64,000 bases of DNA from Gammaproteobacteria bacterium (lineage in GTDB: Bacteria; Gemmatimonadota; Gemmatimonadetes; Longimicrobiales; Gaopeijiaceae), in NCBI GenBank assembly GCA_028821195.1, contig JAPPHB010000138.1, positions 1 through 64,000 on the forward strand, written 5' to 3'. The translations under genes were made by a program, and so were the position numbers. The notes beneath the pieces are model-generated. The model ran no database searches. It was given only the letters and a program-made list of their open reading frames with translations, and was not told the origin of the DNA. This document shows, piece after piece, positions 43,376 to 52,290 of the stretch (position 1 is the first letter of the stretch; every line of letters starts with the position of its first letter).

Positions 43376-45286
43376 TCAGCGCCACGATGAACGCCAGTTG
43401 ACCGGCCTCGACGCGCACCCTTGCGGCGTGCGGTAGGGCAGCTCCCAAGGCCGCGCGGGGCCGACAGCGGGTGTCGGGATCGAACCGTGGATGTCGATGA
43501 GGCAGTTGTCGTCGCCGTCCTCCCTGTCGGCGTAGACCCTGGCATGGGCTGCGCCGACCGTGTAGTCCTCGGCAACCGACATGTCGACCACCCACCCGAG
43601 ATCAGCCAGGGCTCCGAGAGTGATGGCCGACACAGGCGGGCGCTCTGCGACTCCGATACGCGCCGACATCAGTTCCCCACCCATCTCGGCTTCGGACCAA
43701 TGGGAGCGGTAACCATCGTCCTCCAGAGGGACCCCAGACCCTTGTCCGCCAAGGTCCAGGAAGGCCGCCACGGCGTTGCGTCCCAGGAAGGCGTGATCCT
43801 GAATGAGCTCGTCCCACGCCGCAGTACCGGCAGCCATCCCGAGGATGTGGCCGATTTCGTGCCGAACAGTCTCGTACATGAGGCCGATGTTCGGTGAGTG
43901 GAATCTCGGATCCCTCTTCTGCCCCAGGAACATCTGTTCCGAGAGTTCCATCCATCCTTCACGGGTGATCTCGTCCGAACACAGTGGTGCTGCAGCGGCC
44001 AAGGGCCCACCCAGTTCCCGGAAACGGGTCTCGACGCTCACTTCCAGCGTGCCGGCTGCAACCCCGCAGGACTCGGAATCGGAGAGATTGTGGTCCGCTA
44101 AAGCGCGTTCCCACCATCCAACCGCTCCGTCAATGACGGACCGCACGCAAGGAGGGAGTTCATCGGCATAGTCGAGCTCGACGCGGAACGGAGCATCGCG
44201 CGACGCGCGCGGCACACCTGTAGCGGGACACCGGATGTCCCCGACATACAGGGCTCCGGGCCAGAAACTGCCCACGTACTCAAGCTCGGTTCGAACAGCG
44301 AACACAAGACCCGCAACCCCGTCTGCCAGCCCGGTGACGGTCAACAACCCACCCTCGCGCACCTCGATCTCTGCGACGTCTTCCGGGCCGGGTGGCTGGC
44401 CCGGGCTCGAAGTCACGCCCGCCTCATAAGTTACCGGCAACCCGCGAGGACTCTCGTACCATCCGCGCAGATCGATCTGCACCGTGCCGCCGACATCGAC
44501 ATGGACGGGAAGATCCAGACTACGGCGCCTGCTCTCGATGAAACCCAGATCGGCAAGGACGAGAACCACTACCGTGTCGGCAAGCGTTGCCGAGTCAGAA
44601 GCACGAACCGCCATCGCCTCCAGTCGCGCCCAAATCGGATCGTCCGGCCTCGCATTCCCTGTATTGAGGAAAACACGCGAGCCGTCATAACCACGCGGCG
44701 CCCAGGCTTCGACGTTGGTGGTGAGGCCCGCGGCATTAGGAAATGCAATCGAATCCAGCAGCCGCCACTCGATGGGCTGGACCATCTCATGACCCTCTTT
44801 GTCGCGCACCGTAGCGCCAAGCGTCAATATATTCCATAGTTCAACGGTATCTTCGGCCAACTCGACGAGGTCACTCGGATAGTCATCATAGGCAAACCTG
44901 TCGATCGAGATTGCTGCCGCCGCCTGTGCTACGACAACCTCCGCCAGACCCTGTGCGCTCCCGCTCGTGGCAGTTATCGTCGCACTTCCGTTCGCGACCG
45001 CGGTGACGAGCCCCGTGCTGCTCACGGCGGCAACATTGGGCGCACTGCTGGACCACGTTATCGGCGCCTGCCCCATCGCGTTTCCGTTCTGATCCGTCAC
45101 AACGGCGTTCAGCGGAACGCTGGCCCCAATGGCGTCCAGGTTTGCCGTGGATGGACTCACCGTGATGGTCGCCGGCCGTGGCGGATCGGGGGCCGGCGGA
45201 CTTGTCGGGTCGGGGGTGGTCGTCTCGTCGCCGCAACCAGCCATCAACAGGGCGCCGGCGAGGAGGATTCGGAGAGTCGTTCTCAA
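43376..45286 (-). CDS. leishmanolysin-like zinc metalloprotease lipoprotein with BIG2 domain
   Basis: A 636-residue secreted lipoprotein (LRILLAGALLMAGC). A bacterial Ig-like group 2 domain lies at about 38-125 (ITVSPSTANLDAIGASVPL; WSSSAPNVAAVSSTGLVTAV). Zinc motif HEIGH is at 476-480 (RHEIGHILGM), and a later SHWSEAEMGGELMSARI provides the third His and Met-turn region seen in M8 leishmanolysin-type peptidases. It probably degrades extracellular protein or acts at the cell surface. The start is a TTG at 45286 behind GGAG. The C-terminus after DMSVAEDYTVGAAHARVYAD carries no recognisable sorting domain. Confidence 0.75.
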   Translation of the reverse strand: MRTTLRILLAGALLMAGCGDETTTPDPTSPPAPDPPRPATITVSPSTANLDAIGASVPLNAVVTDQNGNAMGQAPITWSSSAPNVAAVSSTGLVTAVANGSATITATSGSAQGLAEVVVAQAAAAISIDRFAYDDYPSDLVELAEDTVELWNILTLGATVRDKEGHEMVQPIEWRLLDSIAFPNAAGLTTNVEAWAPRGYDGSRVFLNTGNARPDDPIWARLEAMAVRASDSATLADTVVVLVLADLGFIESRRRSLDLPVHVDVGGTVQIDLRGWYESPRGLPVTYEAGVTSSPGQPPGPEDVAEIEVREGGLLTVTGLADGVAGLVFAVRTELEYVGSFWPGALYVGDIRCPATGVPRASRDAPFRVELDYADELPPCVRSVIDGAVGWWERALADHNLSDSESCGVAAGTLEVSVETRFRELGGPLAAAAPLCSDEITREGWMELSEQMFLGQKRDPRFHSPNIGLMYETVRHEIGHILGMAAGTAAWDELIQDHAFLGRNAVAAFLDLGGQGSGVPLEDDGYRSHWSEAEMGGELMSARIGVAERPPVSAITLGALADLGWVVDMSVAEDYTVGAAHARVYADREDGDDNCLIDIHGSIPTPAVGPARPWELPYRTPQGCASRPVNWRSSWR

Positions 45287-45324
45287 GGCGGATGCTCCGG
45301 ATTCGTGTTGGTCCTGGACCAGCG

Positions 45325-47070
45325 TCAGGCCTTCGCCCCCACCGGATCCACGCGCACCGTCACAATGTCCGTGTCGTGATATTTCTGGTGGCGCACCGAC
45401 GTGGCCAGGTGGCGCAGCAGCCTGAGCGAGACATCGCGCTCAACCGGCAGCTCCGCCGAGAGGCCCCCAAGGAGGGCCAGACGATCTTCGAGGTTGCCTT
45501 CGCCGGTTACAGCCAGGAACTCGAGTTCGGCGCCGCCGGCGTCGGCCCGGGCCGTGACGCGCAGCCGCCGCTCGCCCGGCGCGTCGTCGTCCTTCGCCTG
45601 CTCGACCAGGATCAGCAGGGTCTCTTCGGCGGCGAGGTCAAGCCGCTGCCCGATCTCCGCATCCATTCCGGCACGGGACGCGAAGCGCCCCAGGAAGTCC
45701 TGGATCTTCGGCAGCGCCTCGACATCGAGGCTCGTTTGCATGCGTCGGCGCGGCGGCCCGGTCAGCTCCATGAAGACCGAGAGCACGATCGCGGTCAGCC
45801 CGCCCGACGTCATCCCGTTCTCCAGAAGCGAACCCGCCCATCCGAAGTACTCGGCCGGGATGCCGCCGCTCTGGAAGCCGGAGCCGATCCAGAACGAGAC
45901 GCCGATGATGGTGGCCTTGCGGTAGTCGATGCCCTCCTGCGTGACCATCTCGACGCCCAGCACGAAGAGGATCGCGATGAGGACGATGATGTACGCGCCC
46001 ACGACCGGGTCCGGGATGGCGAGCAGCACGGCCGTGGCCTTGGGGAAGAACGCCAGCGCGATGAAGATGAGCCCGATGCACATGCCCACCCGGCGCGCGG
46101 CGATCCCGGTGATGTCGACGATCGAGACGCTGTTCGAGTAGGTGGTGTTGGGGACCGTGGCCAGCAGACCCGACAGCAGGTTGCCGACCCCGTCGGCCGC
46201 TACCGCGCCTTGCACCGCGCGGAAGTCGGTCGCCCGCCGCTCGCGCCACGACACCCGCTGGATCGCCATGCCGTCGCCGATGGTCTCGATGGCGCCCACC
46301 AGCGTGACGAAGATGAACGCCGGAAGCATGGCCCAGAAGCCGGCGCTCAGGCTCAGGTCGAAGCCGGGCCATCCCGCCGCCGGTACTCCGAACCAGAGCG
46401 CCTCGCCCACGATTTCCATGTTGTAGGTGCCGAATCCGGCCGCGACCAGGCAGCCCCCGACCGCGCCGATCACCGACCCCCAAAGACGGAGCGCCCCGCG
46501 CGCCCGAAGAATGACGACGACGGTGATGGCAATCGTCGTCAGCGCGGTCAGCGGCGCGGCGGCCGGCGCGGCCCCCTCCGGCGCCACGAAGAGCAGATCG
46601 AAGCCGATGGGCATGACGGTGACCGCGATCAGCATGATCACCGTGCCCGCCACCGTCGGCGTGATGAAGCGGCGCAGCAGCGACAGGCGCGAGGAGATCA
46701 GAAACTGGAAGAGCGACGAGGCCACGATCAGGGTGGCCAGCAGCGCTGGCCCGCCCAGTTGCAGCGCCGCGACCGAAACCGCTATGAAAACGCCCGAGGT
46801 GCCCATCAGCAGGACGTATCCCGCCCCGATCCTGCCCAGCGGTCTCGCCTGGATCATCGTCGAGATGCCGCACACGATCAGCGCCGCGAACGCCGCCCAG
46901 GTCAGGTAGGTCTCGCTTCCTCCCCCGGCCCGCACCACGATCGCCACCGTGATGACGATGCCCGCGATGTTGAGCAGGATGTACTGGAACCCGAGCCCGA
47001 AGGACACGCCCCAGCCGGGAGTTTCGTCAGCCTGATAGCGAAGGTCCTGCCGCGTAGTGGAGGGAGGCAT
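45325..47070 (-). CDS. NCS2 nucleobase permease fused to a C-terminal RsbW-like ATPase domain
   Basis: A 581-residue protein. Residues 1-435 are a UraA/xanthine-permease-type transporter with about 14 segments: LGFQYILLNIAGIVITVAIV, ISSRLSLLRRFITPTVAG, PAFIFVTLVGAIETIGDGMA and GLLATVPNTTYSNSVSIVDITG. Residues about 445-575 form a soluble domain resembling anti-sigma-factor/histidine-kinase ATPases (HATPase_c_2): an N-box-like LDLAAEETLLILVEQA and a following beta/alpha layout, but the Gly-rich ATP-lid motifs are weak. A cytosolic regulatory role tied to nucleobase transport is possible. The ATG at 47070 lacks a strong ribosome site. It is divergent from the CocE-like hydrolase gene. Confidence 0.78.
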   Translation of the reverse strand: MPPSTTRQDLRYQADETPGWGVSFGLGFQYILLNIAGIVITVAIVVRAGGGSETYLTWAAFAALIVCGISTMIQARPLGRIGAGYVLLMGTSGVFIAVSVAALQLGGPALLATLIVASSLFQFLISSRLSLLRRFITPTVAGTVIMLIAVTVMPIGFDLLFVAPEGAAPAAAPLTALTTIAITVVVILRARGALRLWGSVIGAVGGCLVAAGFGTYNMEIVGEALWFGVPAAGWPGFDLSLSAGFWAMLPAFIFVTLVGAIETIGDGMAIQRVSWRERRATDFRAVQGAVAADGVGNLLSGLLATVPNTTYSNSVSIVDITGIAARRVGMCIGLIFIALAFFPKATAVLLAIPDPVVGAYIIVLIAILFVLGVEMVTQEGIDYRKATIIGVSFWIGSGFQSGGIPAEYFGWAGSLLENGMTSGGLTAIVLSVFMELTGPPRRRMQTSLDVEALPKIQDFLGRFASRAGMDAEIGQRLDLAAEETLLILVEQAKDDDAPGERRLRVTARADAGGAELEFLAVTGEGNLEDRLALLGGLSAELPVERDVSLRLLRHLATSVRHQKYHDTDIVTVRVDPVGAKA

Positions 47071-47260
47071 GGGCGGTTGCGCTCAGGTTGTGGGGGACTG
47101 GCCCCGGCACGTAGCAAGCGGCGCGCCGTAGGGGTCGCGACGGGGAGGATAGACGGGGGCATAATCGGGCCGCGGGCGCGGGGATGGCAAGGCGGGGCAT
47201 TGCCCGGACTCCAGGCGATGTGCTACCGCTAAGCATCATGCCGGAATTCAGGAGTCCCTC

Positions 47261-49198
47261 ATGAAACGCCCAGACGATCCGACCGCAGCCTCTCCAGCGC
47301 GGACCGCAGCCTCTCCAGCGCGGACCGCAGCTTCTTCGATACTCGGCCTGGCCGTCCTCGCACTCACCGCGTCCTGCGGCGACGCCCCTTCGAGCGGGGC
47401 GGGGGCGATCGGCCCGGTCAGCACCCTCGAGCGCAACCAGGCGCTACACATCCCCATGCGCGACGACGTGCGGATCGCGGTCGATGTCTGGCTTCCGGAA
47501 GGGATCGAGCCGGGCGCCCGCCTGCCGACGATGGTGCGGGCCACGCGCTACTGGCGGGCGCGCGGGCTGGTCGATGTCCCGCTCGAGCTCGCGTCCAACT
47601 TCGACGAGGCCGAGCGCTGGAACAGGGCAGGGTACGCGCTGGTTCTCATTGACGCGCGCGGGAGCGGGGCCTCCTTCGGCATCCGGCGCTTCGAACTCGC
47701 CGAGGACGAAGTGCGCGACTACGGGGAGGTCGTCGACTGGATCGTGGCGCAGCCCTGGTCAAACGGACGGGTCGGTGCCTACGGGGTGTCGTACGCGGGC
47801 AATACCGCGGAGATGCTCGTCGTCAACCGGCACCCGGCGGTCAAGGCGGTCGCGCCGCTCTTCAACGACTTCGACAACTTCGGGCACCTGGTCTTTCCGG
47901 GCGGCGTGCTCACCGTCGGTTTCCTGGAGAGCTGGTCGAACCGTACGCGCATGCAGGACCTGAACGACATCTGCGGGCTCTCGGGCGTGGATGGTTCGGA
48001 GTGCGATGAACTGCGTCGCAGCCAGGTGACGGGCGTCAAACCCGTGGACGCGGACCTGGACGGCGCCCTCCTCGCGGCGGCGGTGGCCGAACACGAGGCC
48101 AACACGGTGCCCTTCGGGGCGGCGCTGGAATACGAATTCCGCGACGATCCGTTCGGCCGTTACGACGAGACCAACGTCGGGCACCGGCGGAGCCCATCCG
48201 GCCACCTCCCGCAGATCGAGGAGTCGGGCGCGGCGATGTTCATTCGGGCCGGCTGGCAGGACGCCGGCACCGTGAACGGTACCCTGGGCCGCTACAACAC
48301 CATCTCCAACGCGCAGCACGTCTTCATCGGGCCGTGGGACCACGGGGCGCGCAACGACGCCGATCCCTTCCGGCCGGACGACACCCCGGTCGCCCCCGAC
48401 GCGGCCGCGCGGTTCACCGAGCTCGTCGCATTCTTCGACGCGCACCTCAAGGAGGGCGGCTCCGCACAGACGCCCAGCGAGATCAACTACTACACGCTCG
48501 GCGCGGACCGGTGGACCCGTACCGAAATCTGGCCGCCCGAGGGGTTCGAGGATGTCACCTGGTACTTCGGCGCGGAGGGGATGCTGACCCGGGAGGCCCC
48601 GTCCGCCGCCGACGCCGAGGACGCCTACACCGTCGACTTCACGGCCACAACGGGCACGCGCAACCGGTGGTACACCAACGGCGGGGGCGGCGACGTGGTG
48701 TACGGGGACCGGCGGGAAGTGGACGCGAAGCTGCTCACCTACACCAGCGCCCCGATGGTGGTCGACACGGAGATCACGGGCCACCCGGTCGTCACCCTGC
48801 ACGTCGCCTCGACCGAGTCCGACGGCGCGTTCATCGTCTACCTGGAGGATGTCGCCCCGGACGGCACCGTGCGCTACATCACCGAGGGGCAGTTGCGCGC
48901 CGTGATGCGCGCGGTCACGGACGATCCGCCGCTCTACCGCAAGTACGGGCCACACCGCTCCGAGCTGCGCGCCGACGCGATGCCGCTCGTGCCCGGCGAG
49001 GTTGCCGAAATCAGCTTCGACCTCTGGGCCACATCCGTGGTGATTCGGGAAGGGCACCGGATCCGCGTCGCCATCGCGGGCGCGGACGCCGACACCTTCC
49101 TCCGCTATCCCCGGGACGGAAGCGCGCCGGTGCTCTCAATTCAGCGCAACGCGACCCATCCCTCCGCGATCGTGCTCCCGATGAAGTCGATGTCCTGA
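47261..49198 (+). CDS. CocE/NonD (S15 X-Pro dipeptidyl-peptidase-like) alpha/beta hydrolase
   Basis: A 645-residue secreted lipoprotein-like hydrolase (LGLAVLALTASC). The catalytic triad is visible: Ser177 in GVSYAGN, Asp334 in AGWQDAGT and His361 in GPWDHGAR. The N-terminal IPMRDDVRIAVDVWLPEG and C-terminal jelly-roll (VVDTEITGHPVVTLHVAST; GHRIRVAIAGAD) fit the CocE/NonD family, which cleaves esters, acylated compounds or X-Pro peptides. Residues 8-24 contain the in-frame repeat TAASPAR from a 21-bp DNA repeat. The ATG at 47261 follows AGGAG. It stands alone, divergent from the NCS2 fusion gene. Confidence 0.85.
   Translation: MKRPDDPTAASPARTAASPARTAASSILGLAVLALTASCGDAPSSGAGAIGPVSTLERNQALHIPMRDDVRIAVDVWLPEGIEPGARLPTMVRATRYWRARGLVDVPLELASNFDEAERWNRAGYALVLIDARGSGASFGIRRFELAEDEVRDYGEVVDWIVAQPWSNGRVGAYGVSYAGNTAEMLVVNRHPAVKAVAPLFNDFDNFGHLVFPGGVLTVGFLESWSNRTRMQDLNDICGLSGVDGSECDELRRSQVTGVKPVDADLDGALLAAAVAEHEANTVPFGAALEYEFRDDPFGRYDETNVGHRRSPSGHLPQIEESGAAMFIRAGWQDAGTVNGTLGRYNTISNAQHVFIGPWDHGARNDADPFRPDDTPVAPDAAARFTELVAFFDAHLKEGGSAQTPSEINYYTLGADRWTRTEIWPPEGFEDVTWYFGAEGMLTREAPSAADAEDAYTVDFTATTGTRNRWYTNGGGGDVVYGDRREVDAKLLTYTSAPMVVDTEITGHPVVTLHVASTESDGAFIVYLEDVAPDGTVRYITEGQLRAVMRAVTDDPPLYRKYGPHRSELRADAMPLVPGEVAEISFDLWATSVVIREGHRIRVAIAGADADTFLRYPRDGSAPVLSIQRNATHPSAIVLPMKSMS
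47281..47335 (+). repeat. 21-bp tandem repeat inside the signal-peptide region
   Basis: The 21-bp unit starting GACCGCAGCCTCTCC occurs exactly twice (47281-47301, 47302-47322), followed by a partial third copy. It encodes repeated TAASPAR in frame just before the hydrophobic signal segment, so copy-number change would alter the N-region length without a frameshift. Confidence 0.8.
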
Positions 49199-49250
49199 CT
49201 GCGCCTAACCCACCCGCACGCCGAGCGCCTTCCCCGGTCGCAGGATGATT

Positions 49251-50489
49251 TTACGGCTCAAAATCAGCCTCGTGACCGTAACGCGTGAGCAGCGATGCCA
49301 GTTCCGGAAGCGATAGATCGAGCACAGAGGCGGCTCGCCTCACGGAGAGATTCCCCGCGTCGAGGGCATCGGCGACACACCGGACGAATTGCGCGCTGAA
49401 CGCAGGAATCGCTGCTTCCCTGCCCGGTGCCGGACCACTCGCGATCGGAAGCCGGTCAGCGAGCGCGTCGACCTGCTCCCGCGACAGCAGGTAGAGGCGG
49501 CGGAGGCGGCGCACGTACACCTCCACCGGGACCCGGAGTTGCGCGGCACCCTCGATCAAACGAGCGGGGAGGTCGCGCGATCGCCTCACGCGACTCCACT
49601 CCTCCTCAGCCATGTCCGCTGCAATCATGTCCTCCGCGGTCATGCGCATCGGCTCTCCCGGGCTCACGATGCCTTCCCGCTCCCGCTCGAATCCCAACTG
49701 CCGCCGCAGAACGGGCCAGGGCATCAGGAGCGCGGTAGCAAAGCTCTCGGCTACTCGCGCAACCAGCCATCGCTTCCCCCGGCGTGGCAGGCGAACGGAT
49801 TCCACTCGGTCAGGCGGAATTGCGTCCCAGGTCAACAGGCGGAAGAGTCCGTGCGCCATGCCGTAGTTCCGATGCCCTTCGAGCTCACGGCGGTTGACGA
49901 GCACGCCCTTGATTCCTTGAGCGCGGACAGCGGCACTCGCGATGCCGGGTGGGGCATCCACCTCGAGCACCAGAATCCCCAGACGATCTTCCAGCACTGA
50001 CCTCAGCGTCGCCGCCGGACAATCTCCGAGTTCCATGCGCTCGGAGAACGCCGCACCCGCGTCGCGCGCGTCACTGAAGGAGGAGTGGCGCGTTAGCGAG
50101 AGCTTCAATTCCAGCCATCGAGGCTCGCGTCCCAGCTCCCGGGACAACTCCCGGTACATCGCGATCCATCGCCCCGCTCTGCGCTCGAATTCGTCGACAG
50201 CCGCGCTCGTCACGTCTGGACCCGTCCGGAACGTGAATTCCCCTTCACCCTCCAAGCGGAACGGGTCGGTGAAGTAGTCCAGGTCGACGCCGAGAAGGTC
50301 CATCGCCAGGATGAGCTGCTCTGCGCTGAGCGAGCGTTGCCCATCTTCGATGCGGGTGACGTTCTGGCGATGGTTCAGGCCCAGGCGTCCCGCCAGTTGG
50401 TACTGCGTCAGCCCGGCTCGTTTGCGGGCCGCCCTCAGACGGGCGGCAATCCGGGAGGTCAGGCCGGCAATCCGGGCTGTTGGTCGCAT
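49251..50489 (-). CDS. XRE-family regulator with degenerate ImmA/IrrE-like domain
   Basis: A 412-residue protein. The helix-turn-helix is at about 14-65 (RLRAARKRAGLTQYQLAGRL; RQNVTRIEDGQRSLSAEQL). Residues about 165-300 follow the ImmA/IrrE (DUF955) layout, but where the zinc motif HExxH should follow RNYGMAH the sequence is HGLFRL, losing the Glu and the second His. It is thus probably a binding-only relative of the XRE-ImmA regulators found in phages and toxin-antitoxin systems. The ATG at 50489 starts just before the HTH; a frame reaching 50687 adds 66 residues that look non-coding and begins inside an operator-like repeat array. No partner toxin gene is adjacent. Confidence 0.7.
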   Translation of the reverse strand: MRPTARIAGLTSRIAARLRAARKRAGLTQYQLAGRLGLNHRQNVTRIEDGQRSLSAEQLILAMDLLGVDLDYFTDPFRLEGEGEFTFRTGPDVTSAAVDEFERRAGRWIAMYRELSRELGREPRWLELKLSLTRHSSFSDARDAGAAFSERMELGDCPAATLRSVLEDRLGILVLEVDAPPGIASAAVRAQGIKGVLVNRRELEGHRNYGMAHGLFRLLTWDAIPPDRVESVRLPRRGKRWLVARVAESFATALLMPWPVLRRQLGFEREREGIVSPGEPMRMTAEDMIAADMAEEEWSRVRRSRDLPARLIEGAAQLRVPVEVYVRRLRRLYLLSREQVDALADRLPIASGPAPGREAAIPAFSAQFVRCVADALDAGNLSVRRAASVLDLSLPELASLLTRYGHEADFEP

Positions 50490-50889
50490 TCGGATGCTTG
50501 GGCCTGGAGAACGGGGAATGTTGGGCAACCAGGACCCGTTGGCCGCCGGCTGGCTGTAGCCAAGCCAGGACTGGTTGTAGCCGGGCCCGAAGCAGCCGAT
50601 CCGCCGCCGGTGCCGTGCTGCCTTTTCTTGTGCAGCGGGCCCGTCTGCAGAGTGTTGCCAAATCGAAAAGGCAACATATTGTTGCATTTTGCGTTTTGCA
50701 ACACGCCACGGAGGGGTCAGACAGACGATACTCTAACCCGCAGCTGATCTCGTCCAGTCCGCAGCCTGTCTCGCCAACCCGCCACCTTCATCGCCCCCTT
50801 TCCTGGCACCGGAAGGCGGTGCTGTCACTTGCACAGAATCCCAAGACCGAATTGGGTCTCAGCCGCATCAGCGCATGAACCTGGCCCGC
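50490..50889. other. intergenic region between XRE regulator and P450 genes
   Basis: About 400 bases without a supported gene. The central AT-rich part carries the TGTTGC repeat array (50653-50701). Short direct repeats TGTAGCC flank 50555-50580. Near 50840-50860 small overlapping hairpins (AGACC/GGTCT, CCCAA/TTGGG) lie just beyond the P450 stop and could contribute to its termination, without a clear T tract. Confidence 0.45.
50653..50701. promoter_or_regulatory. array of TGTTGC/GCAACA inverted repeats, putative operator
   Basis: Three overlapping dyads lie in a 49-bp AT-rich stretch: TGTTGCC (50653-50659) with GGCAACA (50670-50676); a near-perfect palindrome GCAACA-TAT-TGTTGC (50671-50685); and TTGC-GTTTT-GCAA (50689-50701). 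The repeated half-site TGTTGC suggests cooperative binding of a dimeric regulator. The nearest candidate is the XRE protein encoded downstream on the minus strand, about 165 bases away, implying autoregulation. Confidence 0.55.
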
Positions 50890-52155
50890 TCAGCCCACCC
50901 GTACGTCGAGGTGCTCCAGCCCCCTGAGGACGATGCTTGGCCGGTACCTCGCCGGGCGCCTGCCGAAGCCGAGCCGGGGGAATCTCTCCAGCAGCACCTC
51001 CAGCGCGATCCTGCCCTCCAGGCGGGCGAGGGGCGCGCCCAGGCAATGGTGGATGCCGCGGCCGAACGAGATGTTCGGCTGGCCCGACCGCGTGATGTCC
51101 AGTTGCTCCGGCGCGGGGAACCGTTCGGGATCGTGATTGGCGGATCCGATGAGGAGGGTGATCATGGTACCCTCCTTGACGGCCAGACCCCCGAGTTCCA
51201 TGTCCCGGAGCGCTACGCGCATGTCCAGTTGGACCGGCGGATCGTAGCGCAGGAGTTCTTCCACCGCCGAAGGGATCAGTTCGGGCCGCTCCCGCAGCAG
51301 GGCGAGCTGATCGGGGTGCCGAAGGAGGGCCCGGACTCCGTTCCCGATGAGGTTCGTGGTGGTCTCGTTGCCGGCCGTAAGGAGAAGGCGAAGCATCACC
51401 CTGGTTTCCTTGGCGGTCAGCTTGTCGCCTGCGTCCTCGGCCTCGACCAGCCGCGAGACGAGATCGTCGCGGGGCTCGCGGCGGCGCTGCTCGATGATGG
51501 CGGTGAAGTATTCCGCGAATTGCCGGGCAGCACGGTACACCTTCTCTTCCTCTTCCGGAGAAAGGAACGGCTCGAGAGCGCGCGCCAGATCGTCGGACCA
51601 GACCTTGAAGCGCTCGAGGTCGCGCTCCGGAACGCCGATCATCCTCGCGATCACGATGGTGGGAAGCGGCACCGCGAAGGCCTTCATGAGGTCGAATTCG
51701 CGGGCGTCTCCGATCTTGTCAAGGAGCGTGTGCGCGGTGGCGCGGATGTAATCCTCCATCCTTGCCACCTGACGGGGCGTGAATGCCCGGTTGACGAGCG
51801 CGCGCAGGCGGGTGTGGTCGGGCGGGTCCTGCGCGAGCATGCTCGGCGTGAGCTTCTTCCGTGTCGCAATGGAGCCCTCCGAGGAGGTCACCTTGCTGAA
51901 GTCGTTGCCGAAGTTCCTGTGATCCCGGAGGATGCGGTCGATGTCGGCGTAGCGGGACACCACGACCTGATCGGCGAAGATGCTGCGGTGAATCGGGTCG
52001 CGGTCGCGTAACTGGCGGTACAGCGGGTAGGGATCGGCGACGAAGCGGGGTGAGAGCGGCCGGTAGGCGACCCCGGTTCGCAGCCACTCCCCGGCCAGCC
52101 GGATGTACATATGGGCCACCCAGAAGGCCCTTGCAATCGCGTTCCGAGGCACCAT
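50890..52155 (-). CDS. cytochrome P450
   Basis: A 421-residue soluble bacterial P450. The I-helix LLLTAGNETTTN holds the oxygen-activating Thr, ExxR appears as EELLRY, and the heme-binding loop FGRGIHHCLGAPLARLEG carries the axial Cys371. LAQDPPDHTRLRALVNRAFTP is the usual C-helix motif of CYP107/CYP102-unlike class I enzymes. The substrate is unknown, and no ferredoxin or reductase gene is adjacent. The ATG at 52155 follows GAGGAGAGG and begins the region with family similarity. It is divergent from the VPS10-like gene across about 135 bases that likely hold both promoters. Confidence 0.9.
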   Translation of the reverse strand: MVPRNAIARAFWVAHMYIRLAGEWLRTGVAYRPLSPRFVADPYPLYRQLRDRDPIHRSIFADQVVVSRYADIDRILRDHRNFGNDFSKVTSSEGSIATRKKLTPSMLAQDPPDHTRLRALVNRAFTPRQVARMEDYIRATAHTLLDKIGDAREFDLMKAFAVPLPTIVIARMIGVPERDLERFKVWSDDLARALEPFLSPEEEEKVYRAARQFAEYFTAIIEQRRREPRDDLVSRLVEAEDAGDKLTAKETRVMLRLLLTAGNETTTNLIGNGVRALLRHPDQLALLRERPELIPSAVEELLRYDPPVQLDMRVALRDMELGGLAVKEGTMITLLIGSANHDPERFPAPEQLDITRSGQPNISFGRGIHHCLGAPLARLEGRIALEVLLERFPRLGFGRRPARYRPSIVLRGLEHLDVRVG

Positions 52156-52290
52156 TCCGTAGCTTTCCTCTCCTCGTTGTCTGCCGCCTGGCAGGCATGG
52201 GTGCAAGTACGCCGCCAGCCGGTACAGGTTGCATGCCGGTGCCGTGCCGGCGCGCGAGCAGTCGATTCTCCCGAAGCGGAAAAAGCAAGC

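Noticed and set aside
43477-43500. GATCGAA-type sequence resembling a tRNA T-loop
   Set aside because: It lies inside the leishmanolysin-like coding sequence and no cloverleaf could be drawn around it.
50490-50687. 66-residue N-terminal extension of the XRE protein
   Set aside because: It begins inside the TGTTGC dyad array, lacks a ribosome site and has no similarity to XRE-ImmA proteins, which normally begin near the HTH.
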